This document shows, piece by piece, positions 35,484-47,134 of a DNA stretch of 64,000 nt; positions within the stretch are counted from its first letter, which is position 1; every line of letters starts with the position of its first letter. The notes under the pieces are model-generated. The model was not told the origin of the DNA. It searched no databases and saw nothing but the letters and a program-made list of their open reading frames with translations. The DNA comes from Amphiura filiformis. Lineage: Eukaryota > Echinodermata > Ophiuroidea > Amphilepidida > Amphiuridae. The stretch is taken from contig NC_092637.1 of NCBI RefSeq assembly GCF_039555335.1, positions 806,001-870,000 on the forward strand. The letters are read 5' to 3'. A program made the translations under genes and the position numbers.

Positions 35484-35666
35484 GAAGTCCCGACAGGAAA
35501 AGGTGACGGAGATGATAAGGAAACCGACGGTGAAGATCACAGGGACACTAACCCCGCTGTATCCAGGATAGAAAACGGCCTTCTTACTGATCTCGATAGA
35601 ACATCTTGCACAGATCATGCTGCTATCACTAGAGACATGAACAGTCCTATGATTAAGGAAACATAG
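35484..35666 (+). CDS. HHEX: HHEX coding exon 4 (residues 234-293, acidic C-terminus)
   Basis: Follows TATAACAG in phase 0 and ends at TAG 35664-35666. It encodes 60 residues starting EVPTGKGDGDDKETDGEDH, an acidic tail directly after the homeodomain, and ending in MNSPMIKET. Vertebrate HHEX also has an acidic C-terminal region, linked in the family to transcriptional activation, but the sequence here is not closely alike. Assignment rests on the acceptor site, matching phase and an open frame ending in a clean stop. Confidence 0.9.
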   Translation, partial: EVPTGKGDGDDKETDGEDHRDTNPAVSRIENGLLTDLDRTSCTDHAAITRDMNSPMIKET

Positions 35667-35804
35667 CAGGAACAGAGATGATGGACAGTATTGACTGAGT
35701 TCAATCGGAGAGTATAATGTTATACTGAGTAGTCCGATGTGGTTTAATCCCAGTGCTGTTGTGCCAAAGATGATACATTTTGATACGTAGTTTTGGATAT
35801 TGGC

Positions 35805-36003
35805 CTCTAAGAACTATTTTGATTGGCTACAAAGAGGGATATATCATGTATTGAGCCAATCAGAGTTGTGGTAAGAAGGGCTGAAGGGGATTAAGCTTAA
35901 AATTGCTGAAATCTAAAAGCTCTATTTTGATTGGTTACTCATATAATTATATCGTGAAATTAACCAATCAGGAGCACTGTAAGACAGGTAGTATTTCCCA
36001 CAG
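35805..36003. repeat. family C-like inverted repeat after the HHEX stop
   Basis: Two GATTGGCTAC.../GATTGGTTAC... and GAGCCAATCAG/TTAACCAATCAG half-units repeat in this stretch, ending GACAGGTAGT. The texture matches family C at 2403 and 19484, with greater divergence. Confidence 0.5.
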
Positions 36004-36144
36004 GGTAAGGATGGCGGCATGCACTTTCAAACACTAGAAAAAGGGTAGACTTATATCATGCTATTTGTTTATGAAAGCTAAATATATTGCAGAATTTGCA
36101 GTACCTAAACTATAATTTGTAAAGGATCTGTTATAGGACCGAAT

Positions 36145-36259
36145 TAAAAAGACTAGTTTGCGTATGACGTCAACCAGACCAAATATGCTGTACTGCGCAG
36201 TCAGCAACCAATCACGTCGCGCCTTTGCCCTGACGTCAGACGCAAACTAGTCTTTTTAT
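36145..36259. mobile_element. short MITE with internal CRE motifs
   Basis: Inverted ends AAAAAGACTAGTTTGCGT and ACGCAAACTAGTCTTTTT, each followed inward by a perfect TGACGTCA (36165-36172 and 36231-36238). About 115 bases, near the HHEX 3' end. Confidence 0.85.
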
Positions 36260-36269
36260 AAAGTAGCCT

Positions 36270-36750
36270 TCACTCTTAGAAAAAAAGATTCCAAGTTGAA
36301 CCTAAAGGTTCTTAATCAGTCTGTCCTGTATGTAGAATATTAAATAGTCCTACAAAGAAAGGACCATTTAGACTTTGAAAACCAATGGGGTTCTTTGTAG
36401 AACCAAGAAAGTTCTGTGCCCAAGAAAATGGTTCTTTATAGAACCTTAAGCTCGAAGAACCTTTAAGGAACCATTAAGAAAGAACCCTCAAACTGTTCTA
36501 CTATAGAACAGAAAAAGTTCTTTATCCAAAAAAATGATTTTTAGGGCAAAAAGGGTTTACTCGATATACTTTTTACTTTTCTTAACTTTGTGATGATTCC
36601 CTGAATTAATGAATTAGAACGTCCCTATGCCTATTTAAATCTTAAAGGTTCTTAAGAGAACTTTTAAGGTTCTTTATAGAACCTTATCACTGCTTAGGGT
36701 TCTGCATACAGGACAAAGAAAGTTCCAAGTTGCACTTTTTTCCAAGAATG
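36270..36750. mobile_element. family E MITE, fullest copy
   Basis: Left end CACTCTTAGAAAAAAAGATT with TTCCAAGTTG and TGTCCTGTATG(T)AGAA. The right end carries the complements of these (GCATACAGGACA, TTCCAAGTTGCAC, CCAAGAATG). The body has many GGTTCTTTATAGAACC-type palindromes. Non-coding, about 480 bases. Confidence 0.8.
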
Positions 36751-37194
36751 TATTGTCATGCACATTATACACATACAAAAAAAACTGCTCTTTGTGACTC
36801 CGCACAATAACCGAAACTCGTAAATACGTAACGTCGGGCCCACAAACTTTAGCCTTGCATATTCTTGTTTAAAACAATACAATTTTGAACATGAATATTC
36901 AGTTTTAATCATTGCAAATGAACACGCATGGTAAACATGGTAAAAATAATATCATGTTTTATATATGTGTAATTGAGCATTAATTTTAGACTATCATGAC
37001 TATCATGTTATACTGATGGCGTCAATTGGCATACAAAACCTAAATTAAACAACAATGTTTCAAAGATAAACATATTCAATATTGATTAATTCATTATGTT
37101 ATTTGCGGGTCACAGTTTTATCACAAAATAATGGGTAAAAGATTATCTAAGTTCATCATCCAGGTGCCGAGATCGTGTGTGTTTGACACGAAGG

Positions 37195-37470
37195 CAATTG
37201 AAGACCTCAGCGCAAGAAGACCGTAAGTCCACTTGGCCCCTCAACATGTATACACTAAAGTTGCGTATAGTTTCGTATAGTTTGGTCATGTTTTATACAT
37301 GTTCAGAGGCCAAAACAAATCTTTCACAACCTTTCATGATGTTTTCACCCTGGAACATGTATTAAACATTATAAAACCCTAAAAACTATACGTAACTTTA
37401 GTGTATACATGTTGAGGGGCCAAGTGGACTTACGGTCTTCTTGCGCTCAGGCATGTCAGGTCTTCAATTC
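37195..37470. mobile_element. foldback MITE
   Basis: Arms 37195-37283 and 37375-37470 are near-identical inverted copies, sharing AAGACCGTAAGTCCACTTGG and ATGTATACACTAAAGTT with their complements. The short frame at 37177-37365 is read through an arm. Confidence 0.88.
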
Positions 37471-37581
37471 ATAGAGCAGTTGAAATAAAACAAATTGTCG
37501 ATCCATAAAGATCATAATCATATATATTCAAATTAAAGGCACTATATCGTGATTCTCTAAATAAGAACTAGAATTTGTTTC

Positions 37582-37785
37582 CCAAAAGTTTAAACTGATT
37601 TTCAGCACAATAAATTCAACTAACCTTGAATTTTCGATGTGTGACACACATCTTCATCAGAAGTCCATGATGTCATACTAGAAACACACATATCATAAAA
37701 CATCTTCTGATGAAGATGTGTGTTACACATCGAAAATTCATGGTTCGTTGAATTTATTGTGCTGAAGCTCAGTTTAATCTTTTGG
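37582..37785. mobile_element. foldback MITE
   Basis: Arms 37582-37660 and 37698-37785 are inverted copies (CAGCACAATAAATTCAAC and GTTGAATTTATTGTGCTG, plus TTTTCGATGTGTGACACACA and its complement). The overlapping frames are arm-derived. Confidence 0.88.
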
Positions 37786-37896
37786 AAATTGTTTTTCAGC
37801 CATATTGAACACGATATTAGTATTGAAATGAAAGTGCATCGGTTTAAAACCTGGTTTACACGGTTTAACATGTTTTACTCTAAGCAAAGAAATCCG

Positions 37897-38111
37897 TACA
37901 CTGCAAAAACAGCAGAGTAACACTTAATACACACTTGAACACACTTGTTTGTACAGTGAAGGTATATAGGGGTGTTAACTTATAAACACTAAAATAACAC
38001 TAAAACATGTAAAAATATGAAGATGTTTAATGGTTTTTGTTCATATTTTTTACATGTTTTATTAAGTGTTCAAGTGTATATTAAGTGTTACTCTGCTGTT
38101 TTTGCAGTGTA
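37897..38111. mobile_element. foldback MITE with TACACTGCAAAAAC ends
   Basis: TACACTGCAAAAACAGCAGA at the left end is matched by TCTGCTGTTTTTGCAGTGTA at the right. The arms continue GTAACACTTAATA and ACATGTAAAAA. About 215 bases, non-coding. Confidence 0.88.
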
Positions 38112-39729
38112 CTATAATGTAAAATTTACATAAAACATGTGTAAAATTTAAAAACATGTATAAAAGGTACACAAAATAGTTGTGTTAAATTTACTAAAAT
38201 CTTCTGTAAAGAATATGTGTTCTATATATTTAGGCTACGTAATTTTTACATAAATTTTCAATTATAGTTGTCTGAACTATAGCCATGTTAAGTTATAGTA
38301 TTCAAATGTGTTTAAATATTAAACTTGGAACTTCCGAATAGCATCAACTAGGCAATAGACATGATAGGTCTTTAATATTAATCATATTTCTCACCAAGTT
38401 GACTGTCAGTGGCTGTTATGACTTATGAGGGCAAATATTTTTAACACCTTATTACAAATAGACTAGTTTCCGTTCTACGCACTTCATCAATGTTCATAGC
38501 GCCATTTACAACCACAACTGATATATAGTTGGCGACATGCTTTGGTTGATTTCCCATTTTTTCAATCTATAGACAAAAACAAATAAAGTACCGGGAATAG
38601 CAAAGTGCATAAAAAGTTGCGCCAAAAATAGAACTACTTTTTTCGCCTGATGAGTCCAACGGCCTTGGGTGATTCCCACCTTTGTGGTGTGTGATATTCT
38701 TAACATAAGGATATGGGATGAACCAAATTGACACAAGGGATCTAAACAGCTGATTGGTCTGTTCAAGAGAATATTGTCATCGTGGATAAGTATATAAGGC
38801 GTCAGTTAGAGGCCACATAAAAGGGGGGAAAGTTTGACCAACTTAAAATATTTCTCAAGTTTATGACAAATCACACACGTGCCTTCATGTTCAATAATTG
38901 AATCATTCATAAATAGTTAATAGGTTTTGTTTTATAGCTAAATGTTCACGATCACAAGCTGAATGAAGCTAGTGATTATCAAATCCATGCCCAGCTATAA
39001 CAGATATGAAACATATTGATATAGTCTATTGATACGATACTCTCCCTCGTCTCCGTTCAACACCTATATCACTTTCATATACCGACTCTCGCTGCGCATG
39101 CGTTGTTCGTTTTGCAATTTTCGATGCTCCGAAAATGTTTCCCCCTCAAATTGTTATTACAAAATAATAATAGTCTTATTTGCGGGGATTAGTTCTTCTT
39201 AGAGGTTTTCCGCTGCTCTGTAGCAAAATCGAGTGACTGGATGCGCTTTTTCCCAGGTGGTGTATGACGTGCAGTCCCTAAATTCAGTAAATTTTCATCG
39301 TCAATTTTGTAATTGAATGGGATTATTTTGAAATTTTAAAACGCTTGAAATATCACAAACAAATAGGCCTATGTTGATAAATAATATAAATACAAGCTAA
39401 AACCGTTGGGGTTCGATAATGAACCCCACAAAACTAACCGAGTATATGGAAAATGCCATACGGCCGGGCGGTTTCACGAGTTGCCGGCTCGATCATGTCA
39501 TCCGCCGCCTGCTTTTTCCAACGGCAAAACGCATGCGCAAAACGTTGAACTTTATACTAGCCCTACATTATATTGTGTTATGTTTCGCCACCTAAGTATA
39601 AAAGACCAACTAAATGGATCCAAAACTACCACACTATTGTCAAACCTTCCGGAAACAAACTACTCATGTTTGCTTTTCAAATAAAGTCATGGCCTCGTAA
39701 CTACCGAATTTCAACCAAATCAAATATTG

Positions 39730-39920
39730 GGCTATTCCAGTTGAAATCCTTACGCCCCGTATGGAAGACATTACCTTAATCTTCCACACAGATGTAGATT
39801 TCAAAATGGAGTCACCCATTCAGGTAACCATGGTAACCCCATTTGAAATTCACACTCCCTGTGTAGAATATTAAGGACATGACTTCCATAGGGGGTGTAT
39901 GGATTTTAACTGGAATAGCC
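39730..39920. mobile_element. family K MITE, intact copy
   Basis: Ends GGGCTATTCCAGTTGAAATC and TTTTAACTGGAATAGCC, then TATGGAAGACAT and ATGACTTCCATA, with an inner GATTTCAAAATGG/CCATTTGAAATTC pair. Fragments of the same family lie at 20540, 34690 and 56608. Confidence 0.85.
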
Positions 39921-40407
39921 AAACAATAACGTTAACCAGCGTGCGAAATGACTGAATAGGTTTCTAAGAATTTGTTAAATCAGTTAATAATTATGCTCCG
40001 TTATGTACATTTGTGCCTTTATAGCAAAAGTGTCCACTCTTTTTTTTAGTCAAACGTATTTAGTGTTTTGTATACCTATAGTATAAAACAAAAATCAAGA
40101 TTTTTACAGCACTGGGATTTTTGTTTTTGTGGAAGATGTATTTTTAAACTTTGCAAAGAAAATGTTCATTATAATGTTGTCTTTCACTATGATATGTACA
40201 AATTCCATCGCATTCTTCGAGGGTACAGTTCAACATAATCGTACAACTCAAATTTGAAAGTAAATGGACGGAGCATTCTGGGCATCATTGCTTTCAAATC
40301 TCCTCCTCTTGACTGACTGAACTTTGCCCTCGGAAACTTGACGCGATGTCACTTGTATAATAATCAGCTTTTGTGCCAATGATGTGTTTGTATTTGTTGT
40401 ACATGGA

Positions 40408-40423
40408 TGTAAATATTAATAAA
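40408..40423 (+). terminator. candidate polyadenylation signal with Pumilio-type motif
   Basis: TGTAAATA (a UGUANAUA Pumilio site) at 40408-40415, then AATAAA at 40418-40423 and a T/G-rich downstream stretch. It may end a 4.7-kb HHEX 3' UTR, belong to another transcript, or be chance. The intervening MITEs argue for caution. Confidence 0.25.
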
Positions 40424-40627
40424 AGTCTTTTGTATTACGTGTTGAAAAAATGACAATATTATTTTGTGCTTTATTTTATGCGTTTATTTTGCATTAAACG
40501 TAGAGTGTTATCATCCACTTCGTCAATCCTTAAAATTGCCATGGGGAAGGGGAAGCTGCTTCCGCCACGTGGAACATCTCGCACCCCCCCCCTCTTTCTG
40601 GAATGCTGGCCGTGATAATATAACATG

Positions 40628-40719
40628 GATGTAAGCGTGATCATAACAATGTCTTTCACATTGACCAAAACTAATTACAAGACCTCTTCTACATTTCCCT
40701 TTTAAAGGGAATTTTTATT
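40628..40719 (+). repeat. dispersed repeat family B, copy 2
   Basis: Same element and orientation as 1608-1711, lacking an internal ten or so bases near the 3' end. Confidence 0.75.
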
Positions 40720-40741
40720 ATATCAATTTTTAAAAGAAAGA

Positions 40742-41003
40742 TTCGAGCCAGATATACCAACTTGACGTGGGGAACAAGACGCAGACAAGATAAAAACGAA
40801 TGCAGTATGTAAACCATGGTGGTGACACTGACACTGCACTAGTAAACGTCCAAAACCACAGGGATTTTGTTTACTTTTGTCTACTAACCCTGTGGTTTTG
40901 GATTTTTACTAGTGCAGTGTCAGTGTACACCACCATGGTTTACATACTGCATTCGTTTTGTCTTTGTCTTGCTCCCCACATCAAGTTGGTATACCTGGCT
41001 CGG
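40742..41003. mobile_element. near-perfect foldback element
   Basis: Arms of about 125 bases meet with a very short centre near 40875. Shared blocks are CAGTATGTAAACCATGGTGG and ACTGACACTGCACTAGTAAA with their complements, and ends CGAGCCA.../...TGGCTCG. The 75-codon frame is arm-derived. Confidence 0.9.
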
Positions 41004-41504
41004 ATCTTCCTTTTGTTTATATTCTAAGTATCCTCCTTAGTGTGTTTTATACCTCGTCCGTTGCGTTGAAGACACCATTCCCGGGACACCATTACCCACT
41101 TTACCAGTCTTCGCCACGGTTCCCTTAATGATATGATATGACTTTATTAACCTGCACAAGAGACAATACGAGAATGGCAAAAACGTACGCCAATGAATGA
41201 CAGAACTGATCAAGCACTTAATCAATGTCATCATATTTCTTATCAATTATTATTAGTTATGATTGCCCCTCCAATGACCAATATTATCTACTATGATATT
41301 GATATTTGATATACAATGATAAACTAAAGAGCTGGATAAAATAGGGCATATTGGTGCGGTGTAAGGTTCATGTTGTATGTAAATTTATATTGTCTATCTT
41401 TTACTTCATATGGATTTACAGTTATTAAAAGGTTTATACCGAACGACCTATACCCAATGTATGTCTGCAAAGAACGGCAATTGGAGAACCCAACATCAAC
41501 ACCA

Positions 41505-41545
41505 ATCTTTCTGATTGAATATTCAATCGGGCAATTTAAGAGAGT
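41505..41545 (-). repeat. family H edge fragment (empty-site relative)
   Basis: On the minus strand reads ACTCTCTTAAATTGCCCGAT and continues TGAATATTCAATC, equal to the family H edge at 7135 but without the family G insertion. Confidence 0.6.
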
Positions 41546-41705
41546 ACTGATGGGTTGCCAACACAAGTAGGTATAGAGAAAGTCAGCATCCAAAACTTTG
41601 TGTGGCCTATCCCCGTACAAAATTTTCCGAAGAACCAAAACCCCTTTTTACAAAACTAACGACATTGACCGATGACATAATTTTTTATCAAATTCAGGGA
41701 TTCCA

Positions 41706-41890
41706 GGCCCGTAACCAAGATTTATTTGGGGGGGGGGGGATTTCGAAAAAGTGGACTTCTTTTTTCAAACTTTGGGCCTTTTTTTTTTTCAAAAAGGGCT
41801 AAAAAACCCTCTATTTTTACGATCGCTACGTTCGCAAAATGGAACTTTTGGGTCAAAAAGGGGACTTTTTTGGCGATTTGGTTACGGCCC
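41706..41890. mobile_element. MITE with GGCCCGTAACC ends
   Basis: GGCCCGTAACC at 41706-41716 and GGTTACGGCCC at 41880-41890 bracket G-rich and T-rich blocks that are partly inverted (AAAGTGGACTTCTTTTTT against AAAAAGGGGACTTTTTT is a direct echo). Overlapping frames are low complexity. Confidence 0.65.
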
Positions 41891-42231
41891 GAGGGATTCA
41901 CATCCCATGGTAACATTACACACATAGACGATTTCTTAACCTTTCACAAGCTGTTTTTAATATTTTCTAACAGACTTAGTTAATCCCGATGTATGATTCA
42001 ATGCCTACTATCTGAATTAAAAGATTAGCCAGTCATCGCCTATATTGTCACAATTTGCCATCATAGTAGCCGCTAGGATTAACCTTCGATAATTACGGCT
42101 CATTAGCAGAAGTTAAATTAGTGTGTTAATATGGTGTCATTAATTAATAGTCAATCAAATAAAGGCGTACTAGAGACATAGGTCTGCGTGTGCCATAGTG
42201 TTGAATAATTATTTTATAGGTCTATTTCTGT

Positions 42232-42626
42232 TAGGGCTGTTGTCGACAAGGCTGTTGACGACAATAAGCATGGATTAATTGTCGGCAAAGGCTATAGTCA
42301 AAAGTATTAGAGACAAGCTTAAGATCAGACCTATTTACCATGATGTTAACTTCTAGGTATAAAAAGTAATACTAGTAATTGAGCACAAGATAGGGTAATG
42401 ATCATGGCGGATTAATAAATTTCATTTTGAAATGGTAAGTTACCGATATGATTAAGTGTAGTTGACAGTAATATCTTGATGTAAATAAACGACGCATGAT
42501 GTGGTCTCTGAACTTAATATTTGGACTTTATTGATGTATTGCTGTGTCGACAACTTGCCGACGTCGGATCTTATCTTGAGATTTGACGATTGTCGACAAT
42601 GAAAATTCTACGCGACAACAGCCCTA
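42232..42626. mobile_element. 395-bp hAT-type MITE with 8-bp duplication
   Basis: Inverted ends TAGGGCTGTTGTCG and CGACAACAGCCCTA, flanked by ATTTCTGT (42224-42231) and ATTTCTAT (42627-42634), an 8-bp target duplication with one change. Internal GTCGACAA words repeat. This end sequence and duplication length fit hAT. No transposase is present. Confidence 0.88.
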
Positions 42627-42652
42627 ATTTCTATCCTGGGGAATTCACATTT

Positions 42653-42831
42653 TTCGGTAATTCCATAAGCCTTTATGGGTACACCTGACATCGTTATTTG
42701 ACGTCACCTCGATGTGCACATCATTAAGCGAACATCATTAATGCGCAGTTGAAAATGCGCAGTAAACGATATGCGCATCGGTGTGACGACATCAGAGGTC
42801 TACCCGCAAGGGCTTATGGGATTTATCGAAA
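42653..42831. mobile_element. family L MITE, copy 1
   Basis: TTCGGTAATTCCATAAGCC and GGCTTATGGGATTTATCGAA ends, then TACACCTGACATCG and CGACATCAGAGGTCTA. A better preserved copy is at 57675-57853. Confidence 0.82.
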
Positions 42832-42990
42832 AGATGAATTGAACCATTTGGGAATTAAACATGGGCAAAATAAAAACTGGGTCAAAATGTGAATACCACG
42901 GAAAGGATACGAAAATATAATGGGCCAAACGACAATTGTTGAACGTCGTAGTTTTTAAATGAAATGTCAAATTTGACCAAGTTTGAAATA

Positions 42991-44534
42991 CCGTAAAACC
43001 TCGTCTACAAGCATACAAAGTGCTTTTGATGAAAGCTAAATTAATCCAGGCGCCATCCATCGACAAAATTATACCATTATGGAGTTTAAGCTAATAAGTT
43101 ACCGATACAAGCATATACAAACAAGTGTTACCACTCTATTATTAGGGATAACCATCAAAATTTCATGTTGACCCTATTGCTACAAAAGATTGTTTTCTGA
43201 GTAGAACTAATCAACAGAAGTATTTTGGTGGTTAAATGGTCAAAATCGGTCAAAAACTTTTCGAATTATGAATTATCAAAGTTTCCCATTCTGACCGGTC
43301 ATTGGAACGAAATAAAATGACAAGGTCCAAAAATAGCAGTTGGGAGCAAAATTGGCATAAGCATATATTTACCTTTATATATTTCTTTATTTTAACATAT
43401 TTGCAAACATGAAACAAGCATATTGTGAAAGTATCAAAGGGTTTCTTATGAAATGGCACTTAACTAGTCACTGGCATAACTTATTTTTTCAAACCAAGGC
43501 ATTGAAATCATGCATTTAGAGGACATTTGCCAAAAATCATCCAAGATAGCCGATAAGGCACAAAATCAAAATTGCACTAAGTAGGTGAACTTTTTTTTCA
43601 CAACCAAGAATTTCAATGTTATTGGGTTTAATATGACCAATTAGTAGGTGTATGTAAACAAAATCTTAAGTTTTGAAGGTCATTGACTCATTCACAACAA
43701 TAGAGATTATCCTCATCATGCTCATGTGTATTCCTGTAGTATTCCTCATTCAAACCAAAGTAGCACTCAATACATTATGAGCATCTTTGTTCAAGCCAAT
43801 TCAATGCTTGACCTCGGAGTTACCTGCATGACTATCGCGGGCTATTTTGAAACAGTTATGGTTGCACATTCAGGTACTTCTTTTGAAAGTCCTAAACAAG
43901 GTATAGCCAGCAGCAAGTTGTAGATGTTATAGGCCTAAATATAAGAAAACGTTTAGGGTTAAGATCAGGTGAACAATACATCGAATGAGCACGAAACTTC
44001 ACATTTATGTTCAGAAAGGTGTCTTCTTAACATGATTTGAAAGGAATATAAAAATTCCAAAGGGAAGCTGGTGATTTAATTTGTAACTCGAGATCTACTT
44101 GTTCAATTTTTTAACCTTTTTACAGAGGGTATGATAGAGGTATTACTGGCAACTCTGCCAAATTACAGCTCAGTAGGCCACGTTTTTCACCTGATCTTAC
44201 TGATTTGAATATTTTGTGCCATTCTTGAGCAGTGCTAAACTCAGCCACTGGCAATTAAGCGCACTGTGGCGATGGACCAATTTTGACTCGCACTTACAGA
44301 AAAACAAAATAAGTTATGCTGCTGTAATTTGCAAGATAGTTACAAAATATAATTGGCAGTAACTTCCCCAAATTTTACAGAAAAATATTGAAAAATAAAA
44401 GAATGAGATCAATTTAGAAATGTATGTGCAAGCAGTGCACAGTTGAGCTCCCTGCATGTCTATGGGAGTGTTCTAATCAAGTTGATGGTTCATTGGTCAT
44501 CCCTACTATTATGCTTGTAGACGAGGTTTTACGG
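42991..44534. mobile_element. 1.54-kb TA-flanked DNA transposon, coding capacity lost
   Basis: A perfect 25-base inverted end pair, CCGTAAAACCTCGTCTACAA plus GCATA at 42991-43015 and its complement at 44510-44534, with TA on both outer sides (42989-42990, 44535-44536). TA flanks fit Tc1/mariner-type insertion. The inside has only short unrelated frames, so it is a non-autonomous derivative or too decayed to recognise. Confidence 0.82.
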
Positions 44535-44536
44535 TA

Positions 44537-46884
44537 TAAGAAGAGGACCAATACTGCAACTGGATCAATTCACAGATGGGCAAATTGTGAGTTGAACTAA
44601 AATGGCAATCAAACCCGGGAGTCGAACCTAGTGGTTGTGGACTATCTGGGTTTGTAAGAAATGGTTGTGGACTCATGGCAAATTCAACACTTTATTTTCT
44701 GACATCCTCGCCACCATATAAAGCATGGTAATATTTAGACCAAGACGTTCGGATTTCGCTCATAAGGTTTTTATTTTATAATTTGCTTGCCCTTGACTTC
44801 TGAACAGATTTAAGGATCAAGTTCAAAAGAAAAATTAGTTCCTTTATTGATAAATATAAAGCTATTCCCAATCTAACATAAAAATATGTTTCTAATAATA
44901 ATATATATATAAAACAAGAAAGTAATATAAATCAAGTAATCACTAGACTTTTCAGGTTAATTATTTATGCCTCCGCACATCATCACCTCATTAATAAATC
45001 GCCATATCATTATATCAAATCTGGAGTCATATTTGCGTCATTTAAGTCTTAAATTAAATCACTTTTGTCTTTCAAACTACTTGTAAAATAATAAGTTTTA
45101 GATAAACATTACATAAATCTAAATGTACAAGGTTAAATAGGTAACTATCATCACTCTATTAGTCAATCAGTATATCAACAGAAAATAATCTAGTGCCAAA
45201 TTCGTCAGGCTTAACCGATCAGACTAAACTCTGGCGATTTCTTTTGAAAGAGAACAATTTCTTTTAACCCTAAGCAGACGACATTTACATTTTTCTGAAA
45301 AGTTGTTAAAAATGTGCAAAACTGATAATCAAATGATCATAGTGATAATAAACAAGAAAAATACAATCAAAATATAGTACGAATATGCCTGTAGTTCAGC
45401 GGTACATGTAATTATTGATGTAGAATTTTGAGGATAACTTTTGAATTTTTGGTTACATGTACTTTCTATTAGCTTGAGCTTGAAACCCGTATGTAAATTA
45501 TTAAGTATATGAGGTCAATGAAAGCCAGCGGTATGGGAATATTGCACAAAGGAAACAGTTAGTCACTTAGTCAAGTTATCAAAAGTCGCTTTTAATTTAA
45601 GGGGGAAATCAAGTATGGGCCTTTTAATACACTCATATTTCACTGCATACACTCCTGTTTTATGCATGTTTATAGAGAAATTGGAAACAATGTTCTAAAA
45701 ATGACCCCGATTAGTTTCCACTTATTTATTTGCTTTGTTTATTTGACATTATGGGCATGAAACAGATTTTTAAAATATTTTTTAATACTGAAGGCAAAAC
45801 GAATTATGTTTAACAGTATTTAATAAAGGTAGTATAATTGTCGTTCGCATAATGATGAATAACATACTGTTATAAACCATCCGCATCTCTTTGTATTGTT
45901 ACGACTACAGAGGGCGGTGTTACCGTCAGCATTTCAACTACACCGGCCATAGCACATGCAAATATCTTTTGATTTTACCTGGGTGAGGGCAAAGCCCATA
46001 CGCATTGTGGGACATTTTGCCGATCGTGTCCTCCCTCCCCCGACGATTCCAGTCGTTTCCAGAAAGCAAACTTGGAAATCCAGACATTTCTTTTAGTGAA
46101 AAGTTACTCTTTTATTGAAAACTTACTCCTCTATATAGGGGGTGTGTACTTATTTTCTGGTAAGCCCATTCCAACGTGCAAGTGTCAAATGTGAGCCATG
46201 AAATGTTCATTTCGAAGTTTTTTGATTGGTGGTGCGTGGGAGTGACTGTATACTTAGTGACTTTGATTTGAGTCTTTTGAGTGAAAGATAGAACCATCAA
46301 TATTCTTCGATGTTATAGATAAGATATCTTCAATTACATTCAATGCATAATATGTCAGATTTGACCCAATTCGATCACGGTTCATTTGGGAAATTCCATG
46401 CCGGTTCTGGTCATTGATTGACCCAGATGAAGTCACTATTAGCTCATTCCCTCTTATCATCTCTGCCTACAGCATCTTCACAATGTCTCAGTACCGGAGG
46501 CGCAGGGCACTGAACTTCAAAATTGCAATGACGGGTATGTGCTTACCAGAATTGGGAATTAGGGTCCTATCGGTAATAAATGTTGTTTAAAAAACAGGGG
46601 TCATGAGTATAAAAATTTGAAAAGGGGTCTTGTATGGGTAGAACGTTTTGAAAGAGGGGGCAACGGGAAGAAAAATTTTGAAAAGATGTAGCAAAAGTCT
46701 ATTCTTTCCAAAATATGTGCAGAATTGACAAAATACAATTGTGCTGAAATAAGATAATTATTTTGGAAGTTTCTGCATTATGTTATGACGTTCTAAAGAT
46801 AAAATTCTAGAAATAAAAGAGTGGTCGAACATCAAACAATTGGGTCATCGGGTATGTTCGACCAATCAAAAAAAGACATCTAAC
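44537..46884. other. intergenic, nothing recognised
   Basis: AT-rich. A minus-strand B-box-like GGTTCGACTCCCGG is present at about 44615-44628 without a convincing A box. No gene, RNA or inverted-repeat element is supported. Confidence 0.4.
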
Positions 46885-47065
46885 TTGGTCGATCAGCCAC
46901 AAGAGGCCATTTCTCCCCCTTTGTCTGCCGGTGGAATGCCTTCCTGAGCATATCGATCTAACCAGAGCTTCAAGCGGGAGGTAAATCGCTATCTTGGCGC
47001 CAACCCATCAGCACTAGTAATAGTTCTACTACTAAGATAACTGCTGCATACCTCCTGGAATATGC
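46885..47065 (+). pseudogene. 3' end remnant of a non-LTR retrotransposon
   Basis: Frames in this stretch read HFSPFVCRWNAF at about 46905-46940 and SFKREVNRYLGAN at about 46971-47009. These resemble the extreme C-terminus of CR1/L2-like reverse transcriptase ORFs (an F-x-R-x-x-x-x-WN-x-LP block, then an FK-x-x-x-x-x-YL block). The two blocks are in different frames and nothing upstream is preserved. Weak but suggestive. Confidence 0.45.
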
Positions 47066-47134
47066 TCGACACGGTCTATATTATTTGACAGTGTTTATTA
47101 TTTTCGACACGATAACGTTTACCAGACCCCTTAA

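Larger units (their letters stand above)
35667..40440 (+). other. HHEX 3' UTR and/or 3' flank
   Basis: No further coding exon is recognised. The region is crowded with foldback elements, listed separately. The untranslated exon probably ends early, but no AATAAA is present in the first 1.8 kb after the stop, so the mRNA end is uncertain. The rest (about 38.11-39.40 and 39.92-40.40 kb) has no recognised feature. Confidence 0.5.

Noticed and set aside
37700..37745. Hammerhead-ribozyme-like core: CTGATGA, a GATGTGT/ACACATC hairpin, then GAAA
   Set aside because: Stem I cannot be formed with the upstream sequence and there is no suitable NUH cleavage site. An extra A sits between the core and stem II. 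The words are arm sequence of a foldback MITE.
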